Shown here: one piece after another, positions 48,623 through 56,570 of the stretch
Position numbering within the stretch: position 1 is the first letter of the stretch
Layout: the number at the start of each line of letters is the position of its first letter
NCBI RefSeq assembly: GCF_900107265.1
Contig: NZ_FNPJ01000006.1
Coordinates: forward strand, 17,879 to 81,878
DNA length: 64,000 nucleotides
Origin: Nitrosomonas sp. Nm33
Lineage (GTDB): Bacteria > Pseudomonadota > Gammaproteobacteria > Burkholderiales > Nitrosomonadaceae
Direction of reading: 5' to 3'
Notes under the pieces: model-generated
Databases searched by the model: none
What the model was told of the DNA's origin: nothing
The model's input: the letters and a program-made list of their open reading frames with translations, nothing else
Position numbers and translations under genes: made by a program

Positions 48623-49771
48623 TTATTTTTTTAATACTGCGAGTGTTTCCACATGCGGCGTATGGGGAAAAAGATCAATGAGTTGAATATCAATGATCGA
48701 CCAGCCTTTTTTTGAAAAAGACCAGGTATCTCGAGCAAATGTTTCCGGATCGCAGGAGATGTAGTAAATCGTCTTCAACGAAACAAAATGCTCAAAAAAA
48801 CCCTTTATGTTTTTGAGTCCGGCGCGTGGTGGATCGAGCACCAGCGTATCTGCATCTGAAATACTCTTCCTTAGTATCTTCCAAATAAAGGGCTTAAACA
48901 GATCGACTGGGCGGGCATCTACCTTGGTCAGATTCTTTGCTCGGAGTTGCTTGATAGCATCAAGCCCCGATTCATAAGCAATAATTTCACTGCATTCTGA
49001 TTCAGCGATCACTTCAGTAAAATTGCCTGACCCGCAAAATAGCTCAATCACCTTGCCTACATGGGTATTTTCTTTGAGTTTGGTACGCAGCCAGGCCTTG
49101 ATCCATTCATTTTGTGTGCTATTACCCTGCTTAAAAGGACGTTTCTGGTTGAGTTGAATATTTTCAGCCGGCAAATCATCATCCAGATCGATAAAATTCC
49201 AGTCATAGCCAGCGCCAGGTACCCAATTTTCGCGCGGCAAACTCGTCAACATTTCTTGCAGAAGATTCCTGCAAGTATCGTTCAACACAATACAATCCCC
49301 CACCGGAGCAATCTTATGGGACCCTTCAGCAACAAAACCTAATTTCTCACCATCAGTTTTAACTTGAAAGCGATTGCGATAACCAAATAGAAAAGGGGAA
49401 GGATGTACCGGAGGCACATTCCATTTCTCCATATTAAATCCAACTCTCTTCGCCGCATAAATCAAACGATTTCGTTTTTGCTCAAGCTGACTTTCATAAT
49501 TTGCAATCATCCAGGGACAACCCGAACAAGAATCTTCATTGGAACCAAGAAAAGTACATTCAGGCTGCTGCCTTTGGTCAGATGGTTTGATGAGTTGAAC
49601 AAGCGTGGCATAGCCATACTTCTTATTATTCAACGGTCGGTCGATAACCTCGAATTCACCCAAATCTCCCGGCCATGTACCAAACACAAAATAGGAAATG
49701 CCTTCCTCTTCATTTTTAATTACACCTAGCCCTTTTTGTGACAAATGGGTTACTTCACCTATGAATTTCAT
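48623..49771 (-). CDS. 23S rRNA (uracil-C5)-methyltransferase, RlmD/TrmA family
   Basis: 382 residues. A short TRAM-like N-terminus (FIGEVTHLSQKGLGVI) is followed by four cysteines Cys72, Cys82, Cys85 and Cys160 spaced as the [4Fe-4S] ligands of RlmD. The methyltransferase part has ELFCGSGNFTE (SAM loop), LDPPRAG and YISCDPETFARD with the catalytic Cys. It would form m5U in 23S rRNA; which of the two known sites cannot be told. The closing HTPHVETLAVLKK is the family C-terminus. It is convergent with hpnA, 4 bp apart. Confidence 0.87.
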   Translation of the reverse strand: MKFIGEVTHLSQKGLGVIKNEEEGISYFVFGTWPGDLGEFEVIDRPLNNKKYGYATLVQLIKPSDQRQQPECTFLGSNEDSCSGCPWMIANYESQLEQKRNRLIYAAKRVGFNMEKWNVPPVHPSPFLFGYRNRFQVKTDGEKLGFVAEGSHKIAPVGDCIVLNDTCRNLLQEMLTSLPRENWVPGAGYDWNFIDLDDDLPAENIQLNQKRPFKQGNSTQNEWIKAWLRTKLKENTHVGKVIELFCGSGNFTEVIAESECSEIIAYESGLDAIKQLRAKNLTKVDARPVDLFKPFIWKILRKSISDADTLVLDPPRAGLKNIKGFFEHFVSLKTIYYISCDPETFARDTWSFSKKGWSIIDIQLIDLFPHTPHVETLAVLKK

Positions 49772-49870
49772 CTGATCAGTGGTTATGGGATTAAATTTCT
49801 AAAATTGATTTTTCGCAGCGCCTTGATGTCGAATCAAGTTCTTGAATTCAATATGTATGCTTTTGCAATT

Positions 49871-52675
49871 TTAATGCACCAGGCGCAGCCCGGGTGGCAA
49901 GGACTCCCCATACATACTCCGTTCGTCAGCCTCCTGGAGTTCAGTGGGATGCTTAACCATCTCAATCCATGATTCTGGACATTTAACTTTTTGTAAATAT
50001 TGGATAATTTGCGCACGCAGTTCTGGTGGAATATCCCGCTCCCGATCTCCACTCATGCGCGCCAGCATGGTGGCGGCAAAGGCAGCTGGCTGGATCTTTT
50101 TCCAGTCCAGTTCGATCACCATTTGCAACCAGTTGGCGGCAATCTCTGCTGGCACAACATTATGTACACTGCCATAAAACGGCACTCTTGCCCCAATGCG
50201 TCCTATGGCCCACCAGGTTTGCTGTGATTCTGATGCTTTTTGAAGGCGCTCCAGTAACCATCCTCCTACTTCGATTTTACGTTCCGCAGGCAAACGCTCC
50301 AATGCTGCGACCAGACGTACCATATCATCATAGCCTTGAGGCTTTGCTCCCGGTGGTCGTTTTTGGGTACGCCTGCTGGGTTGCAAATCATAAACAATAT
50401 CATCAAGAATCTGGCATTGAGCTGACTCGCTTAAACCACCGCTCACGCGCCGCCACAGGGTCCACCATTCCGCCCATACCGCTGCTTCGGTTGTATATTG
50501 CAATCCTTGCTCATAAATGGACCATAACTGTTGCACTCGCCAATCATCAAGTGGATAACCAAAGCCAGGGCGTAAACAAAAGCCAATCAAATTAAACCAT
50601 AATCTTTCATGCGCTGCGGAATAACGACGGCGCTGACCACATTCCCATAGTGTGCCGAATAATTCCCGCAGTAAAGGCGTATCCCAATCATCGCGCTTGC
50701 CTAAAATTTTCTCCAGATCAAATCGTAAGGTTTTTATGGTCTTGGGACTGATCTTTTTTGATGGTGGACCATATACTAAACCTAGCAGCTCAGCTGCTTC
50801 AGGGAAACGAGGATGTAATGTACTGGGCATATTGGATACTAGCCCACCCTTGCCGCCACGCAATTGAAACTCCAGTTTCCAACGCTGGGAAGGCTTGTCT
50901 TGGGCGACACAAGCCATTTCAAGAGTACCGACTTCAGTCAAGGTGGTTTGTAGCTGCACCGGCACTTCAGCCGTTTGCAGCCGTGTCGCATCTTTATCCT
51001 GAGTTAGTACCGTGGCGATGGGAGGCAGCGGAGTAAACTTGATGTCATCCAGGGTAACGATATCTCCTGGATTGAACGTTGTATCACTAATGGATGAGAC
51101 CAGATGAAAACGCACGGGCTCACCAATCCGTAAGGCAAAATTACGTTCAGTCAATCGAATCGGTTGGTCTTCTTCTGTCCCACGCGGCAAGATACACACA
51201 GCTTGCTGCGCTTCTTGTTCTGCAGCAACCTGAATAAAGTAACTCCGTGCCGAACCACCACCAATTCGGATACCCTTGCCATGACGCGCCATGACATAAG
51301 CAACTGCGCCACGGGCCACTGCAAGATCAGGATGCGTGTTGAGCAATTGTTGTAACGGTGCACCGCGCCACTGCGCCAATATATCCAGCAAGCGCTGGGA
51401 TAACAAGGCGCTGTTAAAAATGCCGCCATTGAGCAAAATAGCATCTGGAATTGGAATGCTATCATCGAGCGGTGCAAGCTCGCCTAATGCCTCTCGCGAA
51501 GCCTGAGCATGCAGTATGAGAAACGCAGCAATATGTCGGCTGATGGCCGGATCAGATACGTAAGGCAACCCAAATTCAACAATGCCTCCGCGGGTGCGTT
51601 GCGGAAGCTCATCCAGCGATGTGATCGGTAAAAATCCATCCAGCAGCATGTGGTGTACCGCCTCGCGGTTTAATTCAGTTGACCGCGCTCCGCCAATCAG
51701 CTTGGCGCCTGTGCCCAGAATGGTCACCATGATTTTTTCCGGCGCTTCGGCACTCAACAAGCGCTCCTTGGCATTACGGCATTGCTGCATCAGTTGCGAC
51801 AGACTGGCTGCACTTAGTGGCACACCGGGGGTAACCAACTGTCCTTCCGCCACATGTGCAAGCGCCAGATCCATGTTATCACCGCCTAGCATAAGATGGT
51901 TACCCACACCGATACGTGTCAGTTGCGCCTGGCCATTTTTGAGCGTGACCTTAATCAGGGTAAGATCAGTGGTACCGCCGCCCACGTCACACACCAGAAT
52001 CAGGCGAGTATCCGCTAATAGGGTATTCAATTCCTGTTCATGGCGCGCTAGCCAGTCATAACAGGCGGCCTGCGGTTCTTCGACCAAACGCGCACTGGTA
52101 AGACCTGCCAGATGCGCAGCCTCTACAGTCAATGCCCTTGCCCCTTCATCAAAAGAGGCCGGGATAGTAATGACAACTTCCTGCTTTTCTAATGGATGCT
52201 CAGGAAATTGATGGTTCCAGGCACTGCGTACATAGGCCAGATAAGAGGCGCTGGCATGTACTGGAGAAATTTTGTCGATACCTTCAGCACCTCCCCAGGG
52301 CAAAATCGGTGCCATACGATCTACCGCCGCATACGACAACCAGCTCTTTGCACTGGCAACCAAACGACCCGGCACACGCGAACCCAGTTCACGAGCCAGC
52401 TCACCAAATACCGTCCTGGGTTCCTGTGGATCGATGCGGTTTAACTGCCATGGCAAATGAAGATCGCGCTCAGCAAGTTCACCTGCTGCAGGATGATAAC
52501 GTAAAGAAGGTAACAACGGCCGCGCGGCTACTTCACCGAGTGCGACCAATTGTTCAATGTTAAATAATTTAGGAGTGGGTTGGGGCTCGTTTAGGTCAGC
52601 GTAGGCCGCAACGGTATGAGTCGTACCCAAATCGATACCAACGATGTAGCGGGATAGATTTTTTTCTTTACTCAA
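49871..52675 (-). CDS. Large non-canonical Hsp70 with C-terminal extension
   Basis: 934 residues. The ATPase domain has phosphate-1 GIDLGTTH (13-20), phosphate-2 CDVGGGTTDLTL (229-240), LVEEPQAACYDWL (198-209) and the adenosine loop LLNGGIFNSALL. A beta-rich part follows, then about 370 residues of Trp-rich helical sequence with no counterpart in DnaK; I assign this tentatively to DUF3731, known beside Hsp70 domains. The DnaK lid and C-terminal EEVD-like tail are absent. Its ATG overlaps the stop of the sister Hsp70 by 4 bases. No DnaJ or GrpE gene is nearby. Client and role are unknown. Confidence 0.85.
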   Translation of the reverse strand: MSKEKNLSRYIVGIDLGTTHTVAAYADLNEPQPTPKLFNIEQLVALGEVAARPLLPSLRYHPAAGELAERDLHLPWQLNRIDPQEPRTVFGELARELGSRVPGRLVASAKSWLSYAAVDRMAPILPWGGAEGIDKISPVHASASYLAYVRSAWNHQFPEHPLEKQEVVITIPASFDEGARALTVEAAHLAGLTSARLVEEPQAACYDWLARHEQELNTLLADTRLILVCDVGGGTTDLTLIKVTLKNGQAQLTRIGVGNHLMLGGDNMDLALAHVAEGQLVTPGVPLSAASLSQLMQQCRNAKERLLSAEAPEKIMVTILGTGAKLIGGARSTELNREAVHHMLLDGFLPITSLDELPQRTRGGIVEFGLPYVSDPAISRHIAAFLILHAQASREALGELAPLDDSIPIPDAILLNGGIFNSALLSQRLLDILAQWRGAPLQQLLNTHPDLAVARGAVAYVMARHGKGIRIGGGSARSYFIQVAAEQEAQQAVCILPRGTEEDQPIRLTERNFALRIGEPVRFHLVSSISDTTFNPGDIVTLDDIKFTPLPPIATVLTQDKDATRLQTAEVPVQLQTTLTEVGTLEMACVAQDKPSQRWKLEFQLRGGKGGLVSNMPSTLHPRFPEAAELLGLVYGPPSKKISPKTIKTLRFDLEKILGKRDDWDTPLLRELFGTLWECGQRRRYSAAHERLWFNLIGFCLRPGFGYPLDDWRVQQLWSIYEQGLQYTTEAAVWAEWWTLWRRVSGGLSESAQCQILDDIVYDLQPSRRTQKRPPGAKPQGYDDMVRLVAALERLPAERKIEVGGWLLERLQKASESQQTWWAIGRIGARVPFYGSVHNVVPAEIAANWLQMVIELDWKKIQPAAFAATMLARMSGDRERDIPPELRAQIIQYLQKVKCPESWIEMVKHPTELQEADERSMYGESLPPGLRLVH

Positions 52676-54522
52676 AGCTTGTTTTCCACACCTCCACGCA
52701 CATCAAATTCTACTTTCCAATGTTCACCATTCGGTGATACTGCCTCTAGATGCAAGGTACCCGTTTCTGTGATAGCCGCTTGCAAATGTACCGGAACCAC
52801 TTCCCCTGGCGAGCGACTCTCAGCAGGTAGATTGATTTCGATTTCTTCCAGCTCCTCTATTTCTTCTGGTAACCACTCATCTAACATCATGCCCGCTTGA
52901 TCTTCACGCCGTACCGATGAACCGAAAAAGCGAAACCTTACCGGCTCGCCGACAACCAGACCAAACTCCTGGCTAGGTACTTCAGCACGCGTCCCTTCCT
53001 CCATGCCAAAAGGCGCAACGCACAGTATCTGGATAGGAGGTTCAACACCGGGAACTGCTGGCATGGCACTTTCCACACCGATATAATATGATTTGGCGGT
53101 ACCACCACGAATACGCACGCCCTGACCAAGTCTGACATGACCATAATAAGCAGCGCCTTTTGCCACGGCGAGGTCTAAATCCGCACCTTCCAACAAACGC
53201 ACATTGGGAGCATTTTCCTTTTGTAACCAGCTATTTATCACCTCATTCACGCGTCCAGTCAGCAACTGGGCTTTAAATACCCCCCCATTAAACAGTACTG
53301 CTGTCGGATGCAAAAAACTTGCACCTCCTGCTAATGCATTTTCAAAACCCGTTAATTCTGCGGTAGCACCTGTTTGTCGCGTCAGAAATGCTGCTAAATG
53401 CCTGGTAATGGCAGCGTCCTGAGCATAGGGTAATCCGAGTTTGGTTAGTGCACCACGGGGCCGTGAGATCAGTTGTGCCGACACTTCCACTTTTGGAAAA
53501 AAACCTTCCACGATTGTTTGCGTCACCTCAGCACGAGTTAATTCAGTGCGCAAGGTGCCGCCAATTAAACGCGAACCCCGGCTGGGAACGACAACGGGTA
53601 CTGTTTCCACATTTAGATCATTGAGCAGGATTTCCTTCGCAGCACGACATGCGTGAGTCAAGCCATGCAATTGCCACGACTCTAGACGAGTGCCTTGATT
53701 AGCAAGTTTAGAACCAATCACATGTGCTAACGCCAGATCCATATTGTCACCGCCTAGCAAGATATGATCCCCTACCGCAATGCGATGCAGGACGAGATTA
53801 CCTTCCTGTTCAGTCACCGCAATCAAGGATAAATCAGTGGTGCCCCCACCCACGTCTATCACCAGAATGATATCGCCGAGATTTACCTGTTTACGCCAAT
53901 CTCCTCTGGTCGCTTGTAACCAGCTGTATAATGCCGCCTGTGGTTCTTCCAGAAGAATAAATTGATCCAGCCCAATCGCCCGCGCAGCTTCAGCAGTCAG
54001 ATCCCGCGCCGCAGGATCAAAGGAAGCAGGAACGGTAATCGTCACCGACTGTTGTGCTAAAGGTGCATCAGGGTGTCTGTTATTCCATGCATCGCGCAAA
54101 ACTTGCAAGTAATGAATGGAAGCCTGCAAGGGTGAAATTTTTTCGATTTCATCGGGAGCATCCAATGGTAAAAGAGCAGATCGCCGATCCACTCCCGGAT
54201 GACACAACCAGCTTTTTGCACTGGATACTACCCGTATTGGTGTACGCACCCCTTGACTACGTGCCAATTCACCCACTACATACTGGTGCTCGCTATCCCA
54301 TGGCAACAATAAATCATTTTGTGCAAATTCATCGGGATGAGGTAAATATAAAAAAGACGGGAGTAATACTTTCTCTTCTACGTTACCTGGCGAAGTCAGT
54401 TGGGGTATGCCCATGATTTCTTGCTCTACCATTTCTCCCTGACTTTGCACCAAATCCACAAATGACAAGGCACAGTGCGTCGTGCCTAAATCAATACCTA
54501 CGCTATATCTTGCATCATTCAC
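52672..54522 (-). CDS. Non-canonical Hsp70 (616 residues)
   Basis: The ATPase core is complete: GIDLGTTH (9-16), VIDVGGGTTDLSLI, LLEEPQAALYSWL and VLFNGGVFKAQLL. The segment VSSAKSWLCHPGVDR is matched in the larger sister (VASAKSWLSYAAVDR) and not in DnaK, so the two form one divergent subfamily. After the ATPase domain only a short acidic beta-rich part remains (EEIEELEEIEINLP, then HLEAVSPNGEHWKVEF). It lies between the DUF2760 gene and the 934-residue Hsp70, with 4-base overlaps on both sides, so the three products are probably made in fixed ratio. Confidence 0.87.
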   Translation of the reverse strand: MNDARYSVGIDLGTTHCALSFVDLVQSQGEMVEQEIMGIPQLTSPGNVEEKVLLPSFLYLPHPDEFAQNDLLLPWDSEHQYVVGELARSQGVRTPIRVVSSAKSWLCHPGVDRRSALLPLDAPDEIEKISPLQASIHYLQVLRDAWNNRHPDAPLAQQSVTITVPASFDPAARDLTAEAARAIGLDQFILLEEPQAALYSWLQATRGDWRKQVNLGDIILVIDVGGGTTDLSLIAVTEQEGNLVLHRIAVGDHILLGGDNMDLALAHVIGSKLANQGTRLESWQLHGLTHACRAAKEILLNDLNVETVPVVVPSRGSRLIGGTLRTELTRAEVTQTIVEGFFPKVEVSAQLISRPRGALTKLGLPYAQDAAITRHLAAFLTRQTGATAELTGFENALAGGASFLHPTAVLFNGGVFKAQLLTGRVNEVINSWLQKENAPNVRLLEGADLDLAVAKGAAYYGHVRLGQGVRIRGGTAKSYYIGVESAMPAVPGVEPPIQILCVAPFGMEEGTRAEVPSQEFGLVVGEPVRFRFFGSSVRREDQAGMMLDEWLPEEIEELEEIEINLPAESRSPGEVVPVHLQAAITETGTLHLEAVSPNGEHWKVEFDVRGGVENKL

Positions 54523-55094
54523 AATTCTATCTCTGCCGGAGCTAATACTTTCACATCATGACCTTCTGAGAGTTTTGGCAAGGTAATATTTTTAACTCGC
54601 CAGCCACGGTGAACTAAAGTACCACTAAATGGGGGTTGTCCAACCACATTACCAGCCAGGCGAATGGCTGAGGCATCAAAACCCGCCTGCAAAGTCACTC
54701 GCGCACCTTCTTGTTCCTTACGCACAGGTTCAGTGGTTATATGATCATGCAAGACTTTACGGCACCCCTCGTGCACCACTCTGACTGCTGCACCAATGTC
54801 CGCATCGGAAAACCGCGTGACATCTTCTTCTATAAAATCAATGAAACGCCCCTCTTGCTGTAATAACCCTAACAACTGCAGCGCCGAATCGGGTGGTGCC
54901 TCCTTCAGTATCGGCGCCACTGCCTGAGGCTTGACTTCCATGGGATGTGCTTCACCGGCTACAGCGGGGATTTCACCTTTACCTATGCGCAGCAAGACAG
55001 CACCAGCAAATTCCTTATTAAAGAGGAAGCGAAAGTAAACACCGAATGCAAGAAAAAATCGAGCAAAAAATCCTGGTACAGGAGGCTCACTCAT
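54519..55094 (-). CDS. DUF2760 domain protein, first gene of the twin-Hsp70 operon
   Basis: 191 residues with a strong ribosome site (AAGGAGAG) before the ATG at 55094. The N-terminus is aromatic and basic (GFFARFFLAFGVYFRFLFNKE, about residues 8-28), suggesting membrane contact. The C-terminal part is conserved-looking: LLGLLQQEGRFIDFIEED, ADIGAAVRVVHEGCRKVL and a closing LSEGHDVKVLAPAEIEL. DUF2760 is known next to such Hsp70 genes but its function is not. It overlaps the following Hsp70 by 4 bases. Confidence 0.8.
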   Translation of the reverse strand: MSEPPVPGFFARFFLAFGVYFRFLFNKEFAGAVLLRIGKGEIPAVAGEAHPMEVKPQAVAPILKEAPPDSALQLLGLLQQEGRFIDFIEEDVTRFSDADIGAAVRVVHEGCRKVLHDHITTEPVRKEQEGARVTLQAGFDASAIRLAGNVVGQPPFSGTLVHRGWRVKNITLPKLSEGHDVKVLAPAEIEL

Positions 55095-55633
55095 TGTCCT
55101 CTCCTTTTTATTTTTAAGATGAGGTTATGCTATCACGTATCGTGTGCACAGTGGTCTTGCCTATAGGATAAACAGCGTCGAAAGCATAGAATTATTAGCC
55201 ATAAGGGGTCTGTCGGGAAATTCAAAAAAATTGATAGAAACAAAGAATCCAGCAATGTGAGCCAAGGAAATCGAAAAATTAGCGGAAGCTTTTCCTCAAA
55301 GAAACCTTTTCCACCTTCAATTTGCCTAACTTGGCCCATTGAGGGCGGATTTATCCTATGTATGGCACAACTTAATTCGATCAATCCCCAATGTCATAAG
55401 CCGCTTGAGATTGAATACCAGCGTGCGGACACCCACCTGAAACTGCACTTACACCAACCCGCGATAGCGAACGCCTTGCCCTACACTCGTAAAACCGCAC
55501 ACTCCATTTCGTCCAACTAAGAAATCTAAGTCAAAGTAATTGCATCACTCAGATTCCAGTAGTATATTGATTTGCATATTGCAAGTTATTAATTAAAGTA
55601 TTTTTGATCGTATTAATCATAGAAATTACTGTC
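55095..55633. other. Mosaic of decayed sequence upstream of the Hsp70 operon
   Basis: About 540 bp without an intact gene. It should include the promoter of the DUF2760/Hsp70 operon near 55110-55200. A minus-strand frame (55384-55133) is open but hydrophobic and not recognised. The right part (55464-55531) matches the right end of family B repeats. GGTCTGTCGGGAAATTC at about 55206 has the look of a mobile-element end but has no visible partner. Confidence 0.5.
55464..55531 (+). repeat. Relic of the right end of a family B element
   Basis: CGCCTTGCCCTACACTCG, then CCGCACACTCCATTTCGTCC and AACTAAGAAATCTAAG, align with the last 70 bp of B1 and B4. The left two thirds and the left terminal repeat are absent, so this is a truncated, unrecoverable copy. 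Confidence 0.65.
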
Positions 55634-56347
55634 ATATTAAAACTTTATCAATTCGAGCGCACATGGGGAATCCCCAATTTGAGCCCTTTCTGCTGCTAAA
55701 TAGAAACCTATTTACGTATGGTAGATATTAACTATGAAATTAAACCAACGCTGCTATTGACTGCTCTTAAAGGCAAGCTTCCGTATATCAAGGATAACGA
55801 TATAATTTTGGGAGATTCAGCTTTCATCATTCTGCACCTAAAAGCACACTATAAAAATAATCTGGATGAACAGCTGAGTGCAGCAGAGCTGGCACTATTA
55901 TTAGCAATGCAGCGCTTGCTTGAAGAACATCTATTCTGGGTCGTTTTGTATTCTCACTGGCAATATACCCATTCCAATTGGCAAATTAACAAGTAAGCTA
56001 TTTTTGGCGGAATGCCACCTGTCATTCGTAACATAGCAGCCGATTATTATCGCTGCAAGATCAAACAGCAGATTCATGGACATGGGATGGGCAAGCACAG
56101 AGCTGTCGAGATCTTTACACGCGGCATACATGATATTGATGCGTTATCAACCTGCCTCAATGACAAAAAATATTTCCTGGGTAATCAATCTACCACATTG
56201 GATGCCAGCGCCTTCGGTATGCTGGTTAATACGCTGAGATGCCCAATCGAATCACCTCTCAAGGAATATGCGCTAACGAAAAATAACCTGATTCAGTACG
56301 TTGATCGGATCATGGCCAATTACTATCCAGATCTCCTCACTGCATAA
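55634..56347 (+). pseudogene. Glutathione S-transferase-like gene with two in-frame stops
   Basis: One frame of 238 codons reads LYQFERTWGIPNLSPFC, then a TAA (55697-55699), then ETYLRMVDINYEIKPT, GKLPYIKDNDIILGDSAF and QRLLEEHLFWVVLY. A second TAA (55994-55996) follows, then AIFGGMPPVIRNIA, HGHGMGKHRAVE, YFLGNQSTTLDASAFGML and PIESPLKEYA. This is the thioredoxin-like plus helical GST layout of the metaxin/FAXC-like bacterial group. The expected start is ATA. No frameshift exists, so decay is by point mutation only. As I recall family members, both stops fall where Lys is usual. Confidence 0.78.
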
Positions 56348-56570
56348 AGCCATAGCACCCCGCTCCCACCCACTTAACGTATCGGAGTCCTTTACATTTG
56401 ATTTTGAATGGGTATGTTCCTTCCTTGCTCAAGTATCAAAATAGAAAAAGTTCGAAAAAAATTGATTATCTCCAGTCCTAAGATAAATTATAGCCCTAGC
56501 ACGAAAGAGGCTATTAGGATTAATATTGTAAGTTACTCACACTAGCAAACTCCAATCTATTTAGAAAAAT

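Noticed and set aside
50026..50595. 189-codon plus-strand frame opposite the large Hsp70
   Set aside because: It is the complement of an unambiguous coding sequence and has no independent features.
55133..55384. 83-codon minus-strand frame upstream of the Hsp70 operon
   Set aside because: Hydrophobic but unlike a known family, no clear ribosome site, and it lies in a mosaic of decayed repeats.
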